64,000 nucleotides of DNA from Phascolomyces articulosus. Taxonomy: Eukaryota > Mucoromycota > Mucoromycetes > Mucorales > Lichtheimiaceae. The notes under the pieces were generated by a model. That model did no database searches. It was not told the origin of the DNA and saw only the letters and a program-made list of their open reading frames with translations. How positions within the stretch are numbered: the stretch's first letter is position 1; each line of letters starts with the position of its first letter. Made by a program: the position numbers and the translations under genes. Shown here piece by piece: positions 25,059 through 34,796 of this stretch. The stretch is taken from contig JAIXMP010000013.1 of NCBI GenBank assembly GCA_025677815.1, positions 310,001 to 374,000 of the forward strand, read 5' to 3'.

Positions 25059-25460
25059 TTAGTCCTTATGAGCTTTGACTATTTGAACTACTTCGTTAAA
25101 GATTTGAGAGTCGTAATACGCTTTTTTATAAGTCTCCAAAAGAGAACTTGGGGTTATTCTGTGAGGCCCTTCATTAAATTCGTTTATAATGTATGAATAA
25201 TCATCGGATCCACTATGACTATAGTTCAAGTTATAGCGCTGACCATTCTTTGTGATATTGATATGAGTGCCTGTAGCATCATCCCAATCAAACCGTAGAG
25301 TTTTACCGCTTCCAGTAATGCCCACGACTTTTTTGTCTGTAAACCTTCCTAAAACAAATTCGTCCATCCCGTGAAAAGGGTCATTTTGTCCAAATATATA
25401 AATGACAGCATTTATTACATATTGGAAACTTGGGAATGCAATCACTATTTCTCCTCCCAT
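25059..25460 (-). CDS. Orphan protein with a bacterial-toxin-like C-terminal motif
   Basis: A 133-residue open frame on one coding exon. I do not recognise a fungal family. Residues about 55-80 (LRFDWDDATGTHINI...GQRYNL) resemble the Asp-Trp-Asp...Gly-x-His-Ile-Asn pattern that I know from C-terminal domains of bacterial RHS/polymorphic toxins; this is a pattern memory, not a search result. It has no signal peptide and no RHS repeats. Upstream on the minus strand there is a well-formed 5'UTR intron (donor GTACGT at 25579, acceptor at 25476), which argues for a transcribed eukaryotic gene, not a stray bacterial fragment. It lies 860 bases from a dead LINE. It may be a horizontally acquired domain, or an unrelated fungal orphan. 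Confidence 0.55.
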   Translation of the reverse strand: MGGEIVIAFPSFQYVINAVIYIFGQNDPFHGMDEFVLGRFTDKKVVGITGSGKTLRFDWDDATGTHINITKNGQRYNLNYSHSGSDDYSYIINEFNEGPHRITPSSLLETYKKAYYDSQIFNEVVQIVKAHKD

Positions 25461-25475
25461 ATTTCTTGATTCTGC

Positions 25476-25579
25476 CTATATTATATATAAACCATACAAT
25501 GATTCACATAAATATAATATGAAGTTTATTTTTTTATTTTACTCTTAAAAGAGCTATAATATCATTTTACAATACGTAC
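25476..25579 (-). other. Probable 5'UTR intron of the orphan gene
   Basis: On the minus strand a donor GTACGT follows ...TACTGAACG, and a TATATAATATAG acceptor precedes GCAGAATC, 15 bases before the ATG at 25460. The 104-base length and base content match other introns in the window. The exon upstream of it has no ATG in frame, so the intron would lie in the leader. Confidence 0.5.
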
Positions 25580-26319
25580 CGTTCAGTAGAGGTTCAAGAT
25601 GGATATTTTCAATTTTTAATAGATAATAATATTTTTGCGGTTATTTATGTGCAGAATTTGGTTAAAGTAAAAGATAAAAAACGAAGAAAATAAATCCTTT
25701 GAGACTTTTTTATAAGTTTTAATGAAGAGAAAGATTTGAATGACCTTTCTACAATTACATTTACAATGGCTTATTTATACTTTTTCTATTCTATGAGGGA
25801 TGTGGGCTTAGTTGATTATTCTATATTATGGATGGATGAGTCGGGACCTTTGGATAAGGTAATTGGTGTCTTTTAAGTGAATGGTTATAATGATGAATCA
25901 CTAACTACGTATGTTATCCTGGATCTCTCCTAAAATGTTTTATTTTAGAGGATCGTAACAAGATAATGTATCGTTGTGCGATTATGACAATTTCCTTTTA
26001 AATTATGGTGCTTGAGAATATCCTTATTTTTATAAGTGCTTAGGCTTTGTCTTTGTACGATGTCGATATTATTTATCAGGTTAAAATTTTTTATTTATTA
26101 AAGTGGAAGACTGAATTGACCTGCGCCTATAGGCATGTGGTCGCTTCCTTGCGGCACTCTGTGGTAGAATTATGTATGAATAAAAGATTACATGGCATCA
26201 GCTGAAAAAACCCCTTTAGGAGGTAAAGCTAAGCCAGAGTAGATAATGAGGTAGTGATAGAAATGTAGAATAAAAGGGGAAATAATATTTATGTGGGGAG
26301 GAGTAGATAATGGGAAACT
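25580..26319. other. Gap between orphan gene and LINE remnant
   Basis: Mostly AT-rich. A short + strand frame at about 25766-25858 (MAYLYFFYSMRDVGLVDYS...) is followed by a GTAATT donor, a CTAAC branch-like motif and a TTTTAG acceptor near 25950, but it ends after five more codons. A more GC-rich patch at 26120-26180 with a small palindrome (GCCTATAGGC) probably belongs to the 3'UTR of the LINE. Confidence 0.45.
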
Positions 26320-28430
26320 AATTAGTTGTTCTCTTGAGTTGAATTGGATGTAAGTTGTGATGGTAAGGGTATCTCTTCTGGTTCAGGTTCATCTTCTTCA
26401 TAAACTTCTTCAGGATGACTAAGACGGTCGATTTCCCTAAGTGCACGGATTAAGACAAATCAGCAGTTTATCCAATTTCCAAGTAATAAGTTAACTTCTG
26501 AGCCGGGGAGATGATTCTATAACATAGTCTAGTGGTTGTAGTTCTCGTTGAAGTTCAGGAATTGTACCGAATGTTGTTTTCAACTCATCAAGTACTTCTT
26601 CCATTAACGGAAAATTTGTAAAATGTTCTCTATTTGCTGCTGGATGGCCGCATCTACAACCTTTTAACGGATAGGATGGGAGCCAATGCATTCTCCATAT
26701 GATAAACCTGTTTCGGTCAAGCGAAGTAGCAGGAAGATATAGTATTGGGTCGATCATTCTTTTATCATGAAGACAGCGGATAGTTTTCTTTTTATCGGCC
26801 CGGATTTTATATTCTTCGTCGCATTTTTGGGATATGGCTTGCTCAAGTGGATCCTTTGGTGGGTTGATTCCATTTTTTAGCTTAATGTATAATTGGTGGA
26901 ATGGATTGTTCGATGTTAGATGCTTCCAATGTTTATCCTTATTTTTGTTCCTGAAAAAGGATAGCTCAATGGATCGTGTCAAGGCGGTAGTAGGTAAATT
27001 TTGGAGTCGAACAGCAAATTTTAATTGGAGAATATGAGTTCTCGTATGCATCGAGGGTAAGTCTGCTAGCACCATTAGAACGCTAGTTGGAAAATGGGTT
27101 GCTGCATTTCGATTAAAGAGTCATTTTTATACAGCCTTTTTGTGCATTGTCGATTTTATCTTTTTGTATAGCAGATAAGACGGTAATGGCTAGACCGTAC
27201 TCAAGAACTGGTTGAACAAAAGTGCGGCATATTCTAAAGCAGGCCATAAATCAATTCCGTACTGATGGACACCAAGTTGTCGTAGTAATGCCATATTTCC
27301 TGTTACTTTGCTGGTATTTTGATTCACCAATTACCCAGAATTAATACCATTATGGTCAAAAGAAATACCAAGATATTGAAAAGTGTTGACTAAAGGGATT
27401 GTTTTGTTATATAGTTGATATTGTTGCGATGATGGCGGAAACCTCCTTGAGATATGTCTAAAACAGGCATTGATCTGAGAAGCTTTGGTAGGAGGTATTG
27501 TTCAAGAAGTTTCCTCAGTGTACTTGTCAGGCTATTTGGTCGGTAATTAGCGGCTACTCCTGGATCCCCTTTTTTGTAGATTGGGACTACTTGTGCTGTT
27601 CTCCAGGACATCGGTATCCGAGACCAACTCCAGTATAGACGGAAGAATTTGCTTAGGACTTTAGACAAAGGCTGCGTAATTGGTTTAAGCATTGCTCCTG
27701 TCATATGATCATCACCTGGAGCTTTACATGGTGCCATGTTGCTAATGATAAACTCTAATATGTCAGGTGCAGGAAACGGGTTGTCATTGGTGAGTGGGTG
27801 AGTGGGTGGAAGATTTGTTGCTTTATATAGGCAGTTGATCTTGATTTCCTTCTTTCTGTATTTTCTCCACCAAATACTTTAGAAAAATGAGATATCATTG
27901 TTTCTACAGCTTGCTGAGGACCATGGGGGGTGAGAATATAGATGAGATGTCTGTCGGTTTCGACATATCTTTTGATGGTAGAAGCATTTGCTTCATTGTC
28001 TGTGGCATTACCAAGTTTCATGCAAAACTATTTCCATGTACGCCGACGTGTTTTGCTTATTTCTTTGGGAAAGTCTTCACAGCTTTTGGTATAATTGGAT
28101 CAAAGTTTGGCTCTAACAGCAATGTTATTAGGTGACGGCCTCCATATCTTTGGTATGCTTTTTCCCGTTGCTTTGCTTTTTGTTGTAGATCATTGGTCCA
28201 AAACTAATTCCATGTTTTTGGTCTTGTTTTATTTTGTGTAATACTTCACGGGCCATCAGTGTCTGTGTCACGACCGTCCATTCTTAATTTATTGTCATCG
28301 ATAACTTTAGTAGTGTGTAATAATGTGGCGGAAGGAGTGGTACGATGCTTATGAATTCGGTGATCTGAGGATGGTGTGATTGTTGATATATTTAACCTGT
28401 TTGATGTAAACACGTTTTTGATAGCTTTTT
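26320..28430 (-). pseudogene. Degraded non-LTR (LINE) retrotransposon, reverse-transcriptase palm deleted
   Basis: Reading the minus strand from 28430 downward gives pieces of one ORF2 in different frames: the end of the endonuclease domain (TPSSDHRI, the SDH motif), the linker (FWTNDLQQKAK...YQRYGG), reverse-transcriptase fingers at 27737-27390 (APGDDHMTGAML, VPIYKKGDPGVAANYRP, SQGGFRHHRNN), then an abrupt jump to sequence that normally lies after the catalytic site (FQYLGISFDHNGIN, GNMALLRQLGVHQYGIDLWPA), and a C-terminal part at 27075-26491 with a Cys/His zinc-knuckle-like motif (CRCGHPAANREH) whose last Cys is replaced. The tail continues in another frame to about 26330. The region with the catalytic YxDD/FADD is absent, and frameshifts and stops occur, so the copy is dead. 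The 5' part of the element is missing. Confidence 0.9.
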
Positions 28431-29495
28431 CTTTTTTGTTTGATGATAGTGTGATATTATTATAAAATAGGGAAAAATTGTAATTGAGAAAAGTATATAA
28501 AGATGTGTGGTTTGCCGCGCGTGATATTCAACTACGTCTCGATATCATTTATTATGGAGTATGGTGTTAGAATACGATAATTTATTCATTCTGATTGACA
28601 TGTTATATTTAACCTATCCAAATAATGTGCCATTTCTCTTTACTGGGTTGACTTTTGCATTATACCAATTTGAGTACGCCAAAAGCGCACAATTGTCCTA
28701 CCAACGATGTGTCATCAAATTCTGTTTTGACAGATGGCGCATTTTTTACACTATATATCACCTTTTTTTTCTCTTAGAAGAATCATTGAAATCGAACTGG
28801 TTTCTTTCTTCTTCTAAGTTTATCAATGTTACAGGAATTCTTAGCTTACATTTGTTTTATGCACATTTCAACAAAGAACCATTTTACTAATTAAAAGAGT
28901 AGAGGGTTCTCAAGTTTTGCCTTGTTTGAAATATACAATGCATTAATTCATTCATTTTCACCTTTGCGATAATAGGTGTAAAATTTCTCTAATGGAATAC
29001 CAACATGATAAAATATATATAAAAATTAATAATGGTTTACTTTGCTATCAAAGAGAAAAAAAAATGTATTAATTTGAAATTCCTTGTTTTTTATATGTAA
29101 AATAATAACAAGAAGTAAAAGAGAGAGAGAGTAAGAGAAAATACATAGAAGTAATGCAAATGATATAATTAAAAATATGTGTTTGGTTTTGCAATATATC
29201 CATGTCGAAATTTGTATTTTGTCTTTTTTTGTTTGTTTGTGTTTACAAAAGCCAAAAAGAAAGGCATGTGTGAATGTGCGTTCAAATATAGAATACAGAA
29301 AGAAAAAAGAGAAAACGCAATAAGGTGTAAGAAGAAAAAAAGAAAACAAAAGAGACGGTAAAAAAATGAACAAAAAAGAAGAGAAAAGAAATAAACGATA
29401 TAAAGAAAAAGAAAGAAAAAAAAAAGAGCAATAATTATAGGAAAAAAAAATATGTGATAACTAAGTGATTTCGTTTTTTTTTTTTGATGCGCTTA
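28431..29495. other. Gap between LINE remnant and Zn2Cys6 regulator
   Basis: A TATA-like element (GTATATAAAG, about 28492-28501) lies before a 109-codon + strand frame at 28561-28890 that is hydrophobic and has no family signal; I do not call it a gene. From 29040 to 29495 the DNA is A/G-rich simple sequence, the likely 3'UTR of the regulator. Confidence 0.5.
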
Positions 29496-30705
29496 TTATG
29501 CTGAATCCTCCCATTCACGATGTACTCTTTTTCTACTAGCCGCATACATGGCTGCTTGTGAGAAATTAGCAGATGATGTAGGTCCTCCAGGTTGTTGTTG
29601 CTGCTGCTGTTGTTGCTGACCTCCAAATTGCATAGTCATACCATCAGCAGCACCTGTCCCGGATGCTCCAGCAGATCCATAAAGTAATGCATTCATAGCC
29701 GCTTGATCCATATTGACATTAGCAAATAATGAAGCAGGATCGAATCCTCCACCAGCAGAAGACGTTGCATCATTCATTGTATAAGGTGATTGATTCATCC
29801 CTGCACCTTGAAGACCAAATAATGCTGGATTACCAAATAAGTTACCAGCAAATGAGGATGGGTCATTGGGATTATTATTGCTATTATTTTGTCGATGTTG
29901 GGGTTGTTGTGCTTGGGATGCTTGGGATGCTTGGGATTGTGATGGATGTGGAGGTTGATTGGATTGTGGTTGGGGTTGTTGCTGCTGTTGTGGTTGCTGC
30001 TGTGGATGATGGTGTTGTTGTTGAGGAGGAGGAGGCTGCTGTGATCGTTGTTGTGAATTATATATATCTACTTGATTCATATCCGCAAATGGGAAAGAAC
30101 CTCCAGAGGATGGATTTGGTGCAAATGAGGTGTCACCCAACATGTTTGAGCTTAAGGATGCAAATACATCTTGTTGTCCCATCATACGATCCCCTCCTTG
30201 GTCCATTGTGAAATTCATGTCACGGAATAACAATTGATCCATTGGTGCTTCACCGCCAGTACCCGTGAAACCCATTAATGCAGGATTGTTGAAAAGCATG
30301 CCTGTACCTGTTGACATCATATTGGCCGATGTTACACCAGATAATTGTTGCTGATAACTCATTGGATCGTTCATTTGTTGCTGCGGCTGCTGTTGTTGAT
30401 GCGGCTGCTGTGGCTGGGATTGTTGTTGTTGCTGCTGTTGGTGTTGTTGCTGAGCTTGACGTGCCAACGCAGCTGGCTGAGGAGCTCCCGCTTGATCGGA
30501 AATGGGTTGTTGTGGGGATGCGGTCATGGGAATAGGACTGGACATGGGTTGTTGAGGATGAGGATGAGGTGATAAACTACTAGAAGATAACATGGTTGCT
30601 GGTGAAGATTGATGTTGTAAACCAAGTTGTCCCATAGATGGTGATGCTTTTGCTTGTTGACCCATTCCAGCGCCTACAGAAGTAGCTGCAGAAACAGGTG
30701 TTTGT

Positions 30706-30737
<32 letters not shown>

Positions 30738-33150
30738 CTGTGTTTGGTTTTGATTATTCTCGAAAACACCAGGATGAAATACAGAATAAATTGATTGTTG
30801 ATTGACAAGGTCTTCATTGACAGTGGGTAATTTGCTGAGATCATTGGGCAAGTTATTCTGCTTCAAGAAGGATTCGATACTTTCGATAATTTCATTGACC
30901 TTTTCCATATACAGCAAGGGCGAATTTCGTAAAACATTAGCGGTAACAATTAAATTACGTTGAGCAAGACAAGCGACTTCTTCTTCATTGGATAATGCAT
31001 TGCTTTGATGAATAGATACACTCGCAATGACGCCATCCAATGCATAGAAGAACTGACACCAGCAAAGGTTCTTGGAATAAATATCCAACAACTTGGTAAT
31101 AAAATTAGCTGATTTGGTACAGATATTGAGTGATAACAAGGCAACAGGTGTAGCTGTTTGATTTTGTTTTGGCAAAAAGAATTTGTGAAGCATGATCCAA
31201 GTCGTCTGATACTGAATATTGAGTATCAAACTTGCTTCATCTTTGAAAGTGTCAGTTTTGTTGAAGACATCTTCTGGTTCGAAACGTAAATAATGCGGCA
31301 ATTCGTTGAGCCAAGTGGTTAACGCGTTTTCTAATCGTGATATAGCCGATAAGAGCGATTGACCTGATTGTTCCGATGGCAAATGTTTAGTAATATCCTT
31401 GCGGATTTTCATCAATTTGATGGAGTGGACACAAAAGTCTATCCGGTAGCCTGTCCCCTCATCTTCAAAGTCCAGCTTGGTTGGGTATTCGAGGTCACAG
31501 TCCTTGTCATCCACCATCGTCGGTCTATTGGACTCGAGTGCTGCACAGAGATCTAGCCAATAAGCAGACCACCACAGACGTTTGCTTGTCTCTCGTTGTT
31601 TTAGGTCAGCAGGCATATGCTCCTTTTTGTGAAACTTCAAGTCCTGAGCCATCCGAATAGCCAAACCAATATAAAGGTAGGCTAAACTGGATCGTTCGCT
31701 ACTCAATTGATACATGTACAGGTTCAATAACGCATGAACTGTGGTAGCATTGCTGATATCAAAACATTTCTTGAGTAATTGCCTAGCATTTTTGAAATAA
31801 GCATCGCCCATCGAGGTGGGATCTTTGCCTGGACATGCATTGTGATAAATACATCCATGCTTTGCCACCCACGCGCTGATGGAATTAGCAAGTAACGGAT
31901 CGAGACCGGCTTCACTCGCATATTGTTGCATAAATGCTTCCTTGTCAACAATTTGGTACGCCAAAAAACATTTATGATAACACGTTTGCATCAAGTTGTC
32001 CAATGTTGCTGGTGGAATGGTATCGTCGGTTGATTTTCGTTCTTGAAGAATCTTGCGAGCTTCATTGTCATCCACTTCCCAAAGTCTACCACCACCACCA
32101 CTACCTCCTGCAGTGCTTGGTCCAGTGCCAATGCCACCCATACCCCCAAGACCACCATTACTACTACCGCTTGCGGATTGAGCTGAATGTGTATCACTGG
32201 CGGGTGTCATGACAGTATCACTCGATTCCAAAGGTTTTGCTCTGTGTTGTTGTGCATATCGACCCCAGGCTCTATGTTGTCGTGGTCGATTCCCTTCACC
32301 CCCTCGAATCGAATCTGTACTGAATAAATTGGTGCTCGAGTCGCTATTGATGTTGAGTTGACTAATACCATTCAATAAGATTCGGTACAAGTCAGCTACA
32401 CTCGCAATATTGGTATCGATACGTAATCCAGAAGGTGACAATGATAATCGCCAAGTGACGGGTTGCTGCGGTTCAATCATAGCAATCGGTCCATTTTCTT
32501 GTGACAGGGAGAGTTGATCCATGACAACAGGACTATTACCAAGTGGTGATACACCTCGAGAACTATTCATATTTTCTTCATCGACAATACCAGAAGAGGA
32601 GCCAAAACCAACACTGTCTCCTGCTGTGCTACTATTACCTCCACCGCCAGGGAAGGGATGCAAATTACTTTTAATCATTGCTAATTCTGATTGCATCTTT
32701 TGCATTCGCTCCTTTAACTCTTCGACATGATTTCCAAGCTGGTCGAATGCTTGTCCGTCGACTCGCCGTGGAGGTGTTGCATAACTACATGGAAGTCCTG
32801 CATTGGCACATCGACCGCATGTTGGCTGTACAAAATCACATTTGACTTTTTTCTTTCTGCAACGAATACACTATATAATATATATTTGTTATATATGAAA
32901 GATATACCAAATAAGTTTCAATTTTTTCTACTCTTTATTATTATTATTATTAAAGGCCATTATTTAATTCAAAAAAAATTATATAGCTAGCCCATGATAA
33001 TCATTTATTCATTTTATAAAACATTTTTTTTTGTTTGCTTACAGCAAGACTAGGTCGTGGTCGTTTAGGTCTTGCTGGTTCAGGTGGTTTTTGTTGTTGT
33101 GATTGGGTGAATCCACCAGCAGAATTGTCGGACACAAAGACAGACGACAT
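29496..33150 (-). CDS. Zn2Cys6 transcription factor with fungal-specific TF domain
   Basis: Exons 33150-33043 and 32870-29496 give 1160 residues. The binuclear zinc cluster starts right after the intron: C37-x2-C40-x6-C47-x6-C54-x2-C57-x6-C64, with the basic loop RKKKVK, followed by a linker and a coiled coil (VEELKERMQKMQSELAMIK) for dimerisation. A Gly/Ser-rich linker leads to the fungal-specific regulatory domain at about residues 300-600 (CYHKCFLAYQIVDKEAF, ARQLLKKCFDISNATTVHAL, SERSSLAYLYIGLAIRMAQD, RLWWSAYWLDL). The C-terminal 500 residues are Gln-, Pro- and Asn-rich, as in activation or prion-like domains. Apart from one intron placed before the zinc cluster, the whole protein is a single 3.4-kb exon, unusual for this intron-rich window. 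Targets are unknown; a CCG-N4-CGG site lies 213 bases upstream of its start. Confidence 0.97.
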
Positions 33151-34010
33151 AATTAGACGATGCTTGGAACAAACACGAAAAGCGCTCCGAGCAGATCAAA
33201 TAGGATTAAGTATGTAAGGAAAAAAACAGATCGTTGATGAAAAAAAAAGTGTATATGTTATACTACTGCTGAGCTTTGACGGAAAAGAAAAAAAAAGAGG
33301 TGCCAAGGGGGTTTGTAGTTCAACTTTTCTAGTCTTACATGAGCCATAGCCAATCCTTTTCACCGAAACCGGCTCGGATGAATTTTTTCCCTCAACCTGT
33401 TCATATTATTAGAGATCCAATCTCATAACTCATAATTACCCAGGGGGGTTTGTATAGAAAAACTCTCTCTGGTTAAAAAACAAAGAAAATATGAGAAAAT
33501 GAATAAGAGAGAGAGACTCCTTTACTTTTTGACTAGATTATTGTTATGAGAAACCAAGATAACAATCCATAACATTAGTATACATTATCCAACGTAGGTT
33601 ACGTAATTGTGTGTGTGTTTTAATATTTATTTTTGATCTACCAAACTGATCATACTTACGGAGACGATCTGATAATTTGGTTAAATCCATGTCCTTTTGT
33701 CAATTTTTTCCCTGGTGCCAAGGCGTACAGCAAAAAAAATTAAAAACCCTGCTTGTTTAATATTTATAAAGATTATACTTGTATATATATATATATATTT
33801 ATATATAAAGAGGGTATAAAAAATAAAAAATGACATAACACAGACTCCTTTTGTTGACCTTTTTTTTCACTTAAACCTTGGTCTATGCATATAATTTACA
33901 AAACCTCTTAAAGGAATATCACTAGTTATCCCCATTACAACTATATAAAACCGTAAACACATATATATAATCACCAAAGAATCGATTCTCCTTCCAATAA
34001 TGAACGACCT
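33151..34010. other. Upstream region of the Zn2Cys6 regulator
   Basis: No gene. It contains the promoter of the regulator, including CCG-AAAC-CGG followed by another CGG (33363-33377), and the short 3' side of fis1. AT runs at 33781-33800. Confidence 0.6.
33363..33377. promoter_or_regulatory. Candidate zinc-cluster factor binding site
   Basis: CCG-AAAC-CGG-CT-CGG: an everted pair of CGG half-sites with a four-base spacer plus a third CGG, in otherwise AT-rich DNA. Zn2Cys6 proteins bind CGG triplets as direct, inverted or everted pairs. The site is about 213 bases upstream of the start of a Zn2Cys6 gene, so autoregulation is possible. This is inference from motif and position only. Confidence 0.35.
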
Positions 34011-34796
34011 TTATTGCTTTGCTCGTTTAACTATGGCCGTTAACAGAGCCGCACCCACAGCTACAGCTCCTCCTACAATAGCTAAACCAATAGCTCCCTC
34101 TATAGAAAATCGAATTTATTATATAATCATCATGAGAAAAATCATGTCAAAATCGAGTCTAGTTTTGATTAGATGATTTAAAATCGATATATATATATAT
34201 ATATTACCTGAAGATACTTTTTCATCGATCCGCCTGTCCAAATCACGCGCTTGATCGTTTCTTGGCTCATGTTTAAGTAATTCTTGATTGAATTTACGAG
34301 CTTCAGAATAGTTTCCAATCTTATAATAGCCAATAGCAAGATAATATAAGCATTCTCGACGTCTTTCTGGGGAATCATGAAATATTTCTAATATACAATA
34401 TATACAAATATATATAATATCCCCCATATAACTCATCAATATATATATATATCACTGGTCCCTTCTTTTTGGTTTGCTTGGCGATCGTTTCTCCTCAGCC
34501 CCCCCAACTTTCTTTATTCTCTTTACCTGTCAATAATTGAATGCCTTGAACAATTTGTTGTCGATCGGCCGATCGAATAAGACTCCATGCGTAATTGAAT
34601 TTAGTTTGAACAGTGACGTATTCACCTTCTTTGACAAATTGTCTACGGAGAACCTGTTTTATGAAACAAGTTAAAAAACGATAAGATCTCGACCCATTTC
34701 TTTTTTTTTAAAGAAAAAAAAGTTCTTTACCTCTACTTCAGCTGGACTCAAAGGTGATTCAGCTTCTTGTGCCATGGGCATTATATCTTTGCTCAT
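34011..34796 (-). CDS. fis1: Mitochondrial fission 1 protein Fis1
   Basis: Fis1 is a tail-anchored outer-membrane protein of mitochondria and peroxisomes that recruits the dynamin fission machinery. Exons 34796-34731, 34653-34527, 34387-34208 and 34099-34011 close to 153 residues, the normal family length. The core shows the Fis1 TPR fold: [25 protein letters not shown], then [25 protein letters not shown] with the second TPR, then [11 protein letters not shown]. The last exon encodes the transmembrane anchor ([20 protein letters not shown]) ending in a basic tail KRAKQ, as required for targeting to the outer membrane. Start at 34796 is the only ATG upstream of the conserved core with no stop between; ATGs further in (34781, 34775) would shorten the N-terminal arm. 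Confidence 0.97.

Noticed and set aside
25766..25965. Mini two-exon frame (MAYLYFFYSMR...)
   Set aside because: Splice signals are good but the product is about 36 residues with no family and sits beside transposon debris.
28561..28890. 109-codon plus-strand frame with a TATA-like box upstream
   Set aside because: Hydrophobic composition expected from AT-rich DNA, no family signal, no introns; chance frames of this length are expected.
29729..30211. 160-codon plus-strand frame
   Set aside because: Antisense shadow of the Gln-rich tail of the Zn2Cys6 regulator.
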